From Streptomyces chartreusis NRRL 3882 (GTDB lineage: Bacteria; Actinomycetota; Actinomycetes; Streptomycetales; Streptomycetaceae): a DNA stretch of 64,000 bases. Numbering within the stretch: position 1 is the stretch's first letter; the number at the start of each line of letters is the position of its first letter. A model generated the notes under the pieces. The model saw only the letters and a list, made by a program, of their open reading frames with translations. It was not told the DNA's origin and did not search any database. The stretch is from positions 372,001 to 436,000 of the forward strand of contig NZ_LT963352.1 of NCBI RefSeq assembly GCF_900236475.1. Reading direction: 5' to 3'. Shown here piece after piece: positions 17,363-25,987 of this stretch. The position numbers and the translations under genes are program-made.

Positions 17363-18376
17363 GTGACCGGGCACGGAGACGTCCACAACTCACCCGTGGA
17401 CCTGCCGCTGATCCCGCCCATGCTCGCCACGCCCGGCACCCTGCCGCCCGCCGCGCAGGACGCGCGCTGGGCCTATGAGACCAAGCAGGACGGCCAGCGC
17501 GTGGTGGTCTATCTCCCCGGGGACGGCAGCGTGCTGCTGCGCGCCCGCTCCGGGGAGGACATCACGGCCGCGTATCCCGAACTGGGGCCGCTGGGCCCCG
17601 CCTTCGGCCCCACGCCGGCCGTCCTGGACGGCGAGATCCTGGCCCTGGACGCACAGGGCCGGGCGAGCTTCCAGTTGCTCCAGTCCCGCATGGGCCTGGC
17701 GCACGCGCCCGCGAGGGCGGCCCGGCGGGCGGCGGAGGTGCCGGTCCATCTCGTGCTGTTCGACCTGATGCATCTGGAGGACCACTCGCTGATCCGGCTG
17801 CCCTACGCACGGCGCCGCGCGGCACTGGAAAACCTCGGCCTCGCCGGCCCCTCCTGGTCGACCCCGGCCGCGATCGTCGGCCACGGCGCCGAGGCCCTGG
17901 CCGCCACTCGCGAGCACGGAATGGAGGGTCTGGTCTGCAAACGGCTTGACTCGGTGTACGAACCGGGGGTGCGTTCCCGGGCCTGGATCAAGATCCGCAA
18001 CATGCGCACCGAGGACGTCCTGGTCGGCGGTTGGCAGCCCGGCAAGGGGCGGCTCACGGGCCTGCCCGGCGCGGTGCTGGTCGGGCAGCGTGCCGCGGGG
18101 CGGCTGCGCTACGTCGGAAGTGTGGGCACCGGCTGGAGCGAGGCGGAACGGACGGAACTCGCCGGGCTGTTGCGGGCCGCCGCGACCGATGTCTGCCCCT
18201 TCGACCCCGCCCCACGCGCACCGGGCGCGCACTGGGTGGTCCCCCGGCTGGTCGGCGAGGTCCGCTACAGCACCCGCACCCGGGAGGGCCTGCTGCGGCA
18301 GCCGTCCTGGCTGCGGCTCCGGCCGGATCTCGCGCCCGAGGAGGCGGCGGCCGACATCCCGGACGACATCGTCTGA
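17363..18376 (+). CDS. ATP-dependent DNA ligase (LigC-like)
   Basis: 337 residues. The adenylation motif is ETKQDGQR with Lys41, followed by DGEILAL, GLVCKRLDSVYEPG and the OB-fold region WIKIRNMRTEDVLVGG. It is a paralogue of the ligase at 10337 and resembles the small end-joining or backup ligases of actinobacteria. GTG 17363 is used; a GTG at 17396 would start closer to the usual family N-terminus but has a poorly spaced ribosome site. No Ku gene is next to it. Confidence 0.88.
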   Translation: MTGHGDVHNSPVDLPLIPPMLATPGTLPPAAQDARWAYETKQDGQRVVVYLPGDGSVLLRARSGEDITAAYPELGPLGPAFGPTPAVLDGEILALDAQGRASFQLLQSRMGLAHAPARAARRAAEVPVHLVLFDLMHLEDHSLIRLPYARRRAALENLGLAGPSWSTPAAIVGHGAEALAATREHGMEGLVCKRLDSVYEPGVRSRAWIKIRNMRTEDVLVGGWQPGKGRLTGLPGAVLVGQRAAGRLRYVGSVGTGWSEAERTELAGLLRAAATDVCPFDPAPRAPGAHWVVPRLVGEVRYSTRTREGLLRQPSWLRLRPDLAPEEAAADIPDDIV

Positions 18377-18403
18377 AACGGCGTACGGACTCCGGTTGTT
18401 GGG

Positions 18404-18422
18404 ATGCGATTCACTTCTGAGA
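18404..18422 (+). repeat. 19-bp sequence shared with the start of the 55.6-kb hydrolase gene
   Basis: The 19 bases at 18404-18422 are identical to 55602-55620, the first codons of the alpha/beta hydrolase gene. Here they begin a 20-codon reading frame (18404-18466, peptide starting MRFTSE) that stops before the NPP1 gene. It could be a remnant start of a related gene or a short leader. Confidence 0.5.
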
Positions 18423-18488
18423 TCACTCCCCCCTCTTGGCATGGACGCGTTCAGCCTGGAAGCTGAACCTCCCTTTCCCCCACAGCCG

Positions 18489-18503
18489 TTGGGCTGCGCC
18501 CAA
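18489..18503 (+). promoter_or_regulatory. Hairpin touching the ribosome site of the NPP1 gene
   Basis: TTGGGC-TGC-GCCCAA is a perfect 6-bp stem with a triloop whose end abuts the AGAGGAGG ribosome site of the NPP1-family gene. It could modulate translation; this is seen in sequence only. Confidence 0.35.
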
Positions 18504-18515
18504 GAGGAGGACGCA

Positions 18516-19289
18516 GTGTCGTCACGCCCGTTCGCCCCCCGCAGGAGATGGCTCACCGGACTGGCCGGTGCCGCCGCCCTCGTCCTCGCCTTCCCCGCCA
18601 CGGCCTTCGCCGCACCGCCACGGGCGCTGCCCGCCAACGCCGAGTCCCTCGACCAGACGTTCCAGCCCGCCTACGACTACGACACCGACGGCTGCTACTC
18701 CACGCCCGCCATCGGCACGGACGGCACCGTCAACGGCGGACTCAACCCGACCGGCGCCCTCAACGGCGACTGCCGCGACGCCTCGGACCTGGACAACACC
18801 AACGGCTACTCGCGCTCCAAGTGCAACAACGGCTGGTGCGCCATCCTCTACGCCCTCTACTTCGAGAAGGACCAGGCGGTGGCCGGCAGCGGCATCGGCG
18901 GCCACCGGCACGACTTCGAGCACGTCGCGGTGTTCGTGCAGGACAACCAGGTCAAGTACGTCTCGACGTCCGCGCACGGTTCGTTCAGCGTGCACGCGGC
19001 GTCGCAGGTCCGCTTCGACGGCACCCACCCGAAGATCGTCTACCACAAGGACGGGGCGAGCACCCACTGCTTCCGCCTCGCGAACTCGAACGACGAGCCG
19101 CCCGAGAACCACAAGGGCACCTGGCAGTACCCGCCGCTGGTCGGCTGGAACGGCTACCCCGCCGGGGTGCGCGACAAGCTGACGTCCTACAACTTCGGCA
19201 GCGCCAACTTCGGCCTGAAGGACGCCAACTTCGCGAACCACCTCGCGTCGGCCAAGCCCTCGGGCATCGCGTTCGACCCCTACGCCTGA
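18516..19289 (+). CDS. Secreted NPP1-family (necrosis-inducing) protein
   Basis: 257 residues with a Sec signal peptide (RRR then a hydrophobic stretch, likely cleaved after TAFA) and one NPP1 domain. The family's metal-binding heptapeptide appears as GHRHDFE, where plant-pathogen toxins usually have GHRHDWE; the Trp-to-Phe change is conservative. NLP proteins bind plant sphingolipids and damage membranes, but many bacterial members are non-toxic, so activity here is uncertain. GTG 18516 has AGAGGAGG 5 nt upstream. It converges on an acyl-CoA dehydrogenase gene across a terminator. Confidence 0.85.
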   Translation: MSSRPFAPRRRWLTGLAGAAALVLAFPATAFAAPPRALPANAESLDQTFQPAYDYDTDGCYSTPAIGTDGTVNGGLNPTGALNGDCRDASDLDNTNGYSRSKCNNGWCAILYALYFEKDQAVAGSGIGGHRHDFEHVAVFVQDNQVKYVSTSAHGSFSVHAASQVRFDGTHPKIVYHKDGASTHCFRLANSNDEPPENHKGTWQYPPLVGWNGYPAGVRDKLTSYNFGSANFGLKDANFANHLASAKPSGIAFDPYA

Positions 19290-19299
19290 TCCCACCCAT

Positions 19300-19334
19300 G
19301 GTCCGGCCGGAGGCCCCATGTCCCCGGCCGGGCC
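19300..19334. terminator. Bidirectional terminator between NPP1 and acyl-CoA dehydrogenase genes
   Basis: Arms at 19300-19310 and 19324-19334 pair over 11 positions (one G-T) around a 13-nt loop, GC-rich throughout. The site lies between two convergent genes. Confidence 0.6.
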
Positions 19335-19361
19335 GAACGACTCCTCGCCTCGAGGCCGTCA

Positions 19362-20579
19362 TCAGCTGTCGACGGCACCCGTGCGCGCCTGCCGGTAGGG
19401 CCGCACCGCGCGGCGCGCTATGGCGAAACGGTGTGTCTCCGACGGGCCGTCATAGATGCGGAACGGCCGCACCTCCCTGAACAGGCGGGCCAGCGGGGCG
19501 TCGACGGCCGAGACACCGAGCGCTCCGCAGATCTGCACCGCCCGGTCGACCACACGGTTCACCGCCTCCGCCACGAAGGTCTTGGACACCGAGGTCAGCT
19601 GCGAGGCGGCGGCGGAGCCGGTGTCCAACTCCCAGGCGGTGCGCAGGATCAGGGCGCGGCTCGCCTCGATGTCGATCTCGGAGTCGGCCAGCATCTGCTG
19701 GACCATGCCGAGGTCGCCCAGCGCCGAGCCGAACGCCACCCGGCTCCCCGCCCGCTCCAGCGCCACGTCCTGGGCCCGGCGTGCAGCTCCCAGCCAGCGC
19801 ATGCAGTGCGTCATCCGGGCGGGACCGAGCCGGACCTGGGCGCCGTCGAAGCCGTGGTCCACCGCGCCGAGCACGTGCTCCTCCCCCACGACGCACCCCT
19901 CGAAGACGATCTCGCTGTGCCCGGCGAAGAGCGACTCGTCCAGCGTCTCGATGGTCCGGACGAGGCGCATGCCCGGAGTGCCGGCGTCGACCAGGAACAT
20001 GGTGGCGCCGCCCGGGTCGCCGGGACTGCCGGAGGTGCGGGCCATGACGATGGCGAAGCCGGCCCCCTCGGCACCGGTGATGAACCACTTGCGCCCGTCG
20101 ATGCGCCAGCCGCCGGGGACGCGGGTCGCGGTGGTGCGCAGCAAGCGGGGGTCGGCACCCGCCCCCGGAGCCGGTTCGGTCATGGCGAAGCAGGATCGTG
20201 ACTCACCGGCCGCGAGCGGCCGCAGGTACCTCTGCTTCTGTTCCTCGGTGGCCACCTTCTCCAGCAGGTGCATGTTGCCCTCGTCCGGGGCGGCGCAGTT
20301 CAGCGCCAGCGGTCCGAGCAGGGAGTAGCCCGCCGCTTCGAACACCACCGCCTGTCCGCGCAGGTCGAGCCCGTGTCCGCCCCAGCGCGCCGGCACGTGC
20401 GGAGTGAACACCCCCGCGTCACGGGCGGCCTTCTGCAGGGTTTCCCGCAGGTCCTCGGGAGCGTCGTGCACGGACCCGCCGCACGCGCGCTCGGCCGGAA
20501 TGACCACCTCGCGGACGAACTCGGCGGTATCGGCGGCAAGTTCAGCGACGCTCGGATCGACATCGAACTGGATGGGCAC
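19362..20579 (-). CDS. Acyl-CoA dehydrogenase (island gene 1)
   Basis: About 405 residues with the three-part acyl-CoA dehydrogenase fold. FAMTEPAPGAGADP is the flavin/substrate loop, WRIDGRKWFITGAEGAGFAI the middle beta-domain, and ALGVSAVDAPLARLFREVRP the C-terminal helical segment. It should desaturate an acyl-CoA at the alpha-beta position with FAD. GTG 20579 follows GGAGG and gives the family-like start PIQFDVDPS; an ATG at 20609 is an alternative. It diverges from the enoyl-CoA hydratase gene across operator site A. Confidence 0.88.
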   Translation of the reverse strand: MPIQFDVDPSVAELAADTAEFVREVVIPAERACGGSVHDAPEDLRETLQKAARDAGVFTPHVPARWGGHGLDLRGQAVVFEAAGYSLLGPLALNCAAPDEGNMHLLEKVATEEQKQRYLRPLAAGESRSCFAMTEPAPGAGADPRLLRTTATRVPGGWRIDGRKWFITGAEGAGFAIVMARTSGSPGDPGGATMFLVDAGTPGMRLVRTIETLDESLFAGHSEIVFEGCVVGEEHVLGAVDHGFDGAQVRLGPARMTHCMRWLGAARRAQDVALERAGSRVAFGSALGDLGMVQQMLADSEIDIEASRALILRTAWELDTGSAAASQLTSVSKTFVAEAVNRVVDRAVQICGALGVSAVDAPLARLFREVRPFRIYDGPSETHRFAIARRAVRPYRQARTGAVDS

Positions 20580-20630
20580 GGGACCTCCCGCGGACGGGCG
20601 TACGGGCATCGGCTCCCGTCGCGTCCTAGA

Positions 20631-20651
20631 AACTGTATAGCGTCTTCAGTA
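20631..20651. promoter_or_regulatory. Operator site A (21-bp inverted-repeat pattern)
   Basis: Arms AACTG (20631-20635) and CAGTA (20647-20651) are separated by 11 bp. It lies midway between the divergent acyl-CoA dehydrogenase and enoyl-CoA hydratase genes, about 50 bp from each start. The same pattern recurs at 28449, 32620, 40552 and, weaker, 45910. Probably bound by one of the TetR regulators at 28 kb. Confidence 0.5.
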
Positions 20652-20699
20652 TCTTGCCGGGAAGCACCCGGCGACGGGAAGACGACAGGAGAAACGCCC

Positions 20700-21536
20700 A
20701 TGAGCCTTGCCGTGAGCACCGGGCCGGTCCGGATCGTCCGCCACCCCGACCGGGTCGTCGAGCTGACGCTGGACGATCCGGGACGGGGCAACGCCCTGGA
20801 CCTGAGGACGGCCGAGGCGCTGCGGGACACGGCGCGCGAGGTGGCCGCGGACCCCGGCGGCGCAGTGCTGCTGCGAGCGGCGGGCGGCAACTTCTGCGTG
20901 GGCGGTGACCTGCGCGCGTTCGCCGGTCGCGGCACCGGGACCGGCGCCTATGTCCATGCCGTGGCGAGCGCCGCGCACGCGGCGGTACAGGCCCTGTACG
21001 AGCTGCCGGTGCCGGTGGTGACCGCCGTGCGCGGCGCGGCCGCCGGTGGCGGGATCGGCCTGGCACTGGTGGGCGACATCGTCCTGGCGGCGCGGTCCGC
21101 GCGGTTCCGGCTGGCGTACACGGCGATCGGGCTCACGCCGGACTGCGGGGCCTCGTGGTTCCTGCCACGCCTGGTGGGCCCTCGCCGGGCAGCGGATCTG
21201 ATCCTCACCAACCGGGTCCTGACCGGCGACGACGCCGAACGTTGGGGCCTGGTCTCCCGCTCGGTGGAGGACGGGGAACTGGACGACGCGGCCCACCGGA
21301 CCGCGGCCGTTCTGGCCGCCGGGGCCGGTGACGCACTGCGCGCCGCGAAGGGCCTGCTGCGCGCCGGCACCGGTGAGGAACTGTGCCGCCACCTCGCCGA
21401 AGAGGCTCGACTGATCGCCGACCTGGCGGACGGCCGGGAGGCGCGGGACCGCATGGCGTCGTTCCTCGCCGCGCGGGGCAGCCGGACGGCGGGCGACGGC
21501 CGGGCCGAGGCCGGCACAGCGGAAAGTGTTTCTTGA
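20700..21536 (+). CDS. Enoyl-CoA hydratase/isomerase
   Basis: 278 residues of the crotonase fold. The oxyanion-hole elements are GNFCVGGDLRAF and RGAAAGGGIGLAL. The active-site segment reads IGLTPDCGASWFLPRLVG, with an Asp where classical hydratases have Glu, as in PaaG-like isomerases, so hydratase and isomerase activity cannot be separated. ATG 20700 has AGGAGA upstream. First gene of a plus-strand run of island genes. Confidence 0.87.
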   Translation: MSLAVSTGPVRIVRHPDRVVELTLDDPGRGNALDLRTAEALRDTAREVAADPGGAVLLRAAGGNFCVGGDLRAFAGRGTGTGAYVHAVASAAHAAVQALYELPVPVVTAVRGAAAGGGIGLALVGDIVLAARSARFRLAYTAIGLTPDCGASWFLPRLVGPRRAADLILTNRVLTGDDAERWGLVSRSVEDGELDDAAHRTAAVLAAGAGDALRAAKGLLRAGTGEELCRHLAEEARLIADLADGREARDRMASFLAARGSRTAGDGRAEAGTAESVS

Positions 21537-21624
21537 GTCCCTCTTCACTAACAGGCTCCCCGGGGCGTAACCTCCGGGCAACACAGAACCGAGGAACCGG
21601 TCACCACAGAACCGGGGAAAAGGT

Positions 21625-22263
21625 GTGGCGATGCGATCTGCTGCCGTGGGCCTTCCGGACGCTCCCGACGAGCCTCTCACCGAAGCCGTCGTCGACCTCG
21701 TTCTGCGGGGCATGTGGCGCGGTCGGCCGGAGTCCGAGCACCGTCCCCTGGTCGACGCCGGGCTGGCGATGGTGAAGGGTCCGGTGGTGCTGCCGACCGA
21801 GTCGGCCAAGGCCGCCGCCGCGCGGGTCCTGCGGGTTCCCGCCGGCTCCGAGCAGGAGGAGCGGATCACCGCTGCTTACGAGGCGTTCCTCCCGGTCAAC
21901 CGGAAGATCCGCGACGTGTGCACGGCATGGCAGTGCCGGCCCGACGGCACCGCGAACGACCACTCCGACGACGCCTACGACGCCGAGGTGCGCGAGTCGC
22001 TGGAAGACGTGCACGAGGCCATCCAGCCCGTGCTGCGCCGGCTGGAGCGGGTGCTCCCGGGCAGCGGCCGGTACCTCACGGCCCTGGAGGAAGCCCTCGA
22101 CCGCTTCGACGACGGGCTGCCCGCGTGGTTGGCCTCGCCGCTGTGCGACTCGTACCACACCGTGTGGATGCGGCTGCACCAGGAGCTGCTGCTCGTGCTG
22201 GGGATCAGCCGGGCCGAGGACGAGGCCCGGGAAGAGGAACTGGTCACGAGGAGCCGGGGGTGA
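21625..22263 (+). CDS. Hypothetical protein coupled to the PPDK-like gene
   Basis: 212 residues, soluble, no signal peptide or recognised domain. It is rich in acidic and helical segments (for example LEEALDRFDDGLPAWLAS) and has a conserved-looking core SYHTVWMRLHQELLLVLG. GTG 21625 or ATG 21631 could start it. Its stop overlaps the start of the PPDK-like gene by 4 nt, so the two products are made together and may form a complex. I do not recognise its family. Confidence 0.7.
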   Translation: MAMRSAAVGLPDAPDEPLTEAVVDLVLRGMWRGRPESEHRPLVDAGLAMVKGPVVLPTESAKAAAARVLRVPAGSEQEERITAAYEAFLPVNRKIRDVCTAWQCRPDGTANDHSDDAYDAEVRESLEDVHEAIQPVLRRLERVLPGSGRYLTALEEALDRFDDGLPAWLASPLCDSYHTVWMRLHQELLLVLGISRAEDEAREEELVTRSRG

Positions 22264-24854
22264 GCGTCGCCGACCGCGAGGCGGGCCCGCTCGCACAGTC
22301 CGGCGCTCCTCTCGCGCCCGCCGAGGCCCCCGGCAGGGTCCTGGTGCCCTACGGGCAGGGCCGCATCCGAGGCCTGGACGCCGACGAGCTGGGCGCGCAC
22401 GGCGCGGCGATGGACCGGCTGGTGGCCCTCGGGCTGCCGGTCGTGCCGGGGCTCACCGTGCCCGCGGGCACCTCCGCGTCGCTGTGCGAACCCGACACCG
22501 CCGAAGCCGCCGTCGATCTGGTCGAACAGCTCGCCGGGCGGCGGATCGGCGACCCGGGCCGTCCGCTGCTGCTGCGTCTGTCGGCGAGCGCGCCGACCGA
22601 GATCGCGGGGCTGCCGCCCGACCTGGCCTGTCTCGGCGTGACCTCGGGCGACGCCGACGACCTGTGCGCCGTCATCGGTCGCGCGGAGGCTCTGTACGAG
22701 GTGTGGGCCGCCACCGTGCGGATGATCGCCGAGTGCGCGCTCGACGTGTCCGGTGCGGCGCTCGACGACGCCATCCTGGACACGCCCGAGCCGCGGGCGC
22801 GGGTCGAAGCACTGCTCTCCCTGGTGGCGCGGCACGGCTCCCGGCCCTTCCCCGACGATCCGGCGCAGCAGCTCGCGCTGGCCGCCCGGGCTGTCCTCGC
22901 CCGGTGGGACTCGCCGCGCGCGCGAAGGTCCCGCCGGGCCCAGCGGCTCCCCGCCGATCTGGCCCTCGCCCTGCACGTGCAGGCGCTGCGCATCGGTCCG
23001 GCGGACCACTCGGGCTACGGCACGGCGGTCAGCCGTGATCCCGGGACCGGGCGGTTCTCTCCCCACGGCTCCTTCTTCCGGGGAGTGCGCCGCAGCGCCC
23101 CGCCGCCGCACACCGGTGAACCGCTGGACCGGCTCGCGGGCGGGACCACGCTGCTGGAGCACTCCCTGCTCACCCTGGAGCGTCATCTGCGGGCACCGGT
23201 GTCGGTCGACTTCGAGGTCCGCGACGACGAGATCTCCCTGCTCGCCGCCTCGGCGCAACTCCGCCCGCCGCTCAGGGCCGCGGTGTGTCTGGCCGCGGAC
23301 CTGGCCCGGGACGGGGCGCTCGGCCGCGAGGAGGCCGTACGGCGGGTCACACCCGCGCAGGTGCAGGAACTGCTGCACCCCCAACTGCGGCTGACCGGCG
23401 GGGAGGACCTCCTGGTGAGGGGGCTGCCCGCGTCGCCGGGGGCGGCGACCGGAGCGGTCGTGCTGTCCAGCGAACGCGCCCTCGAACTGGCCGCGGACGG
23501 TACGCAGGTCGTGCTCGTGGCTGCTGAGACGACCCCGGCGGACGTCCCCGGGATGCTGGCCTCCGCCGCCGTGCTGACCGGGAGCGGAGGGATCGCCTCG
23601 CACGCCGCCGTGGTGGCGCGGGGCGCCGGCAAGCCCGCGGTGTGCGGTGCCGAGGGGCTGCGGGTGGACCGGGCCGCCGGGACGGTCCGCTTCGGGGAGC
23701 GGGTGGTGCGCGAGGGCGACCCGGTCTCGCTGGACGGCCGTACCGGCGCCGTCTACGCCGGGACGCTGAGCGTCAGTGTCGCCGGACCGCCGCCCGAACT
23801 GTCCACGCTGCTGCAGTGGGCGGACGGCATGCGCCGGCTGGGCGTGCGGGTCAACGCCGACACGGCCGCCGAGGTGTCCACCGCCCTCGCCCTGGGCGCG
23901 GAGGGTGTCGGACTGTGCCGTACGGAACACCAGTTCCTCGGCGAGCGGCTGCCGCTGATCCGCCGGGTGCTCCTGGCCGCCGACCCGACCGCCCGCGACG
24001 AGGCCCTGCTGGCGCTGGAGCGCGCCCAGCACGAGGACTTCCACGCACTGCTGGCCGTCGTGGGCGACCGCCCGGTGACCGTGCGCCTGCTGGACGCCCC
24101 GCTGCACGAGTTCCTGCCCGCCCCCGGCCAGGCCCTGGACGCGGCCGAGGAGCAGCGGGCCGCGGCGCTGCGCGAGGCGAATCCGATGCTCGGACTGCGC
24201 GGGGTACGGCTGGCGCTGCTGCACGAGAGGCTCTACCCGGCGCAGGCCGAGGCGCTCTTCACCGCCTGGGTCGACGTCGCCGCCACCGGAGTGCGGCCGG
24301 AGCTGGAGGTGATGATCCCGCTCGTCAGTCTGCCGGAGGAACTCGCCGCTGCGGCCGCGTACGTGCGCGGCGCCGCCGACGCGGTCGCCGCCCGCACCGG
24401 GGTGGAGGTCCCGTACCGGCTCGGCACGATGATCGAGACGCCGCGGGCCGCGCTGCTCGCCGGCGAACTCGCCGAGCACGCCGAGTTCTTCTCCTTCGGC
24501 ACCAACGACCTCACGCAGCTCACCTACGGCTTCTCGCGGGACGACGTCGAGCGACAGGTGCTCGCCTCGTACCAGGAGCGCGGCTTCCTGACCGCCAGCC
24601 CGTTCGCCCGGCTCGACCCGCACGGGGTGGGCGCACTCGTCGCCCTGGCGGCACAGCGGGCACGGGGCGTACGGCCCGGCATCAAGCTCGGCGTGTGCGG
24701 TGAGCACGGCGGGGACCCGGAGTCGATCGCCTTCTGCGACGGCCTCGGCCTCGACTACGTCTCGTGTTCCGCGCACCGCGTGCCGGTGGCCCGCATGGCC
24801 GCCGCGCACAGTGCCCTGCGGCAGCGACCGGACGAGAGCGGGAGCGCACGATGA
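22260..24854 (+). CDS. Pyruvate phosphate dikinase-like enzyme with degenerate ATP-grasp domain
   Basis: 864 residues, close to PPDK length, aligning from end to end by eye. The swivel domain keeps the phosphorylatable His448 (GGIASHAAVVARGAGKPAVCG region). The PEP/pyruvate barrel keeps GVGLCRTEHQFL, RLLDAPLHEFLP, EANPMLGLRGVRL, GTMIETPRA, FSFGTNDLTQL and the catalytic Cys836 in DYVSCSAHR. The N-terminal ATP-grasp part is eroded: the segment where PPDKs have VRSGA..SMPGMMDT reads LRLSASAPTEIAGL, and the LQTR metal-ligand motif reads LAASAQ. It may therefore exchange phosphate between PEP and another acceptor without using ATP. It overlaps the genes on both sides by 4 nt. Confidence 0.85.
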   Translation: MSVADREAGPLAQSGAPLAPAEAPGRVLVPYGQGRIRGLDADELGAHGAAMDRLVALGLPVVPGLTVPAGTSASLCEPDTAEAAVDLVEQLAGRRIGDPGRPLLLRLSASAPTEIAGLPPDLACLGVTSGDADDLCAVIGRAEALYEVWAATVRMIAECALDVSGAALDDAILDTPEPRARVEALLSLVARHGSRPFPDDPAQQLALAARAVLARWDSPRARRSRRAQRLPADLALALHVQALRIGPADHSGYGTAVSRDPGTGRFSPHGSFFRGVRRSAPPPHTGEPLDRLAGGTTLLEHSLLTLERHLRAPVSVDFEVRDDEISLLAASAQLRPPLRAAVCLAADLARDGALGREEAVRRVTPAQVQELLHPQLRLTGGEDLLVRGLPASPGAATGAVVLSSERALELAADGTQVVLVAAETTPADVPGMLASAAVLTGSGGIASHAAVVARGAGKPAVCGAEGLRVDRAAGTVRFGERVVREGDPVSLDGRTGAVYAGTLSVSVAGPPPELSTLLQWADGMRRLGVRVNADTAAEVSTALALGAEGVGLCRTEHQFLGERLPLIRRVLLAADPTARDEALLALERAQHEDFHALLAVVGDRPVTVRLLDAPLHEFLPAPGQALDAAEEQRAAALREANPMLGLRGVRLALLHERLYPAQAEALFTAWVDVAATGVRPELEVMIPLVSLPEELAAAAAYVRGAADAVAARTGVEVPYRLGTMIETPRAALLAGELAEHAEFFSFGTNDLTQLTYGFSRDDVERQVLASYQERGFLTASPFARLDPHGVGALVALAAQRARGVRPGIKLGVCGEHGGDPESIAFCDGLGLDYVSCSAHRVPVARMAAAHSALRQRPDESGSAR

Positions 24855-25969
24855 CGAGCACCGTGACCGACGGCGCGGCACTGTCGGACGCCGAGCTGGA
24901 GGACCTGCGCGAGACCGTGCGGTCGGTGTGCGCCGACGTCGGCGGCACCGCCGCGGTACGCCGGCTGGCCGAGGACGCCCCCGGCATCGACGCCGAGTTG
25001 TGGGACACCCTCGGCCGGCAGGTCGGCCTCGCGGCCCTCGGCCTGCCCGAGTCGGCGGGAGGCATCGGCGGCCTCGCCGAGATCGCCGTGGTCTGCGAGG
25101 AGTTGGGCAGGACGCTGGCACCGGTACCGCTGCTGTCCTCCACCGTGCTGGCCGGGCAGGTGCTGGCCGGCTGCGGTACGGCCGGCAAGGCGCTGGCCGA
25201 GCTCGCCGAGGGCACCGTGCATGCCCTGGCGGTGACCGCGCCCGACGGCAGGTGGCGGCCCGGCGCCGTGCCGGTGGCCGTCTCCTGGCAGGGCGGCGTC
25301 CCGCTGCTGGACGGCACAGCGCCGTTCGTCCTCGACGGCGCCGACGCCGAGGCGCTGGTGGTGGCCGCGGCCGGGGCCGACGGCGTGGACCTGTTCCTGG
25401 CCGACCCGCGCGAGGCCGGGGTCACGGTGCGCCGGGTTCCCACGCTGGACCTCAGCCGGGGTCAGGCCATCGTCGCCTTCTCCGGGGCCCGGGCCAGGGT
25501 GCTGACCGCCGGCGGCGAGGGCGCGGACATCGTCTCCCGCGCCCTGGACGTGGCCCTGATCGCCCTGGCCGCCGAGCAACTCGGCGGAGCACAGGCCGCG
25601 TTGGACATGACGGTGGCCCATGTACGCGACCGTACCCAGTTCGGCAGGGCGATCGGCGGCTTCCAGGCGGTCAAGCACGCCTGCGCCGACATGCTGCTCC
25701 AGGTCGAGGCCGCACGGTCGGCCGTGGTGCGCGCGGTCCTGGCGGACGGCTCACCGGGGGCACTGGCCGAGGCGGCGGCTGTGGCGCAGGCCTGGTGCGG
25801 CGAGGCGTTCGTCTCCGTCGCCGCCGAGTGCGTGCAGTTCCACGGCGGGATGGGCTTCACCTGGGAGCACGACGCGCACCTGTACTTCAGGCGCGCCCAG
25901 TCCGACGCCGTTCTGCTGGGCGGCGCCGCACATCATCGGGAACGGCTGGCCGCGCTGCTGGGCTGGTGA
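24851..25969 (+). CDS. Acyl-CoA dehydrogenase (island gene 2, short type)
   Basis: 372 residues. The N-terminus and the middle domain are divergent, while the C-terminal helical domain is well conserved (DRTQFGRAIGGFQAVKHACA, VQFHGGMGFTWEHDAHLYFRR). The length and style resemble the paired acyl-CoA dehydrogenase subunits used for steroid or terpenoid side chains, but only one is present in this operon. Its ATG overlaps the PPDK-like stop by 4 nt. FAD-dependent alpha-beta desaturation of a bulky acyl-CoA is the best guess. Confidence 0.85.
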   Translation: MTSTVTDGAALSDAELEDLRETVRSVCADVGGTAAVRRLAEDAPGIDAELWDTLGRQVGLAALGLPESAGGIGGLAEIAVVCEELGRTLAPVPLLSSTVLAGQVLAGCGTAGKALAELAEGTVHALAVTAPDGRWRPGAVPVAVSWQGGVPLLDGTAPFVLDGADAEALVVAAAGADGVDLFLADPREAGVTVRRVPTLDLSRGQAIVAFSGARARVLTAGGEGADIVSRALDVALIALAAEQLGGAQAALDMTVAHVRDRTQFGRAIGGFQAVKHACADMLLQVEAARSAVVRAVLADGSPGALAEAAAVAQAWCGEAFVSVAAECVQFHGGMGFTWEHDAHLYFRRAQSDAVLLGGAAHHRERLAALLGW

Positions 25970-25987
25970 CGTGGAAGGCGGGACGGC

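Noticed and set aside
21975..25121. 1048-codon open frame on the minus strand opposite the PPDK-like and acyl-CoA dehydrogenase genes
   Set aside because: It is a mirror frame of GC-rich coding DNA, has low-complexity Arg/Gln/Gly-rich content and no domain, while the plus strand has clear family motifs throughout.
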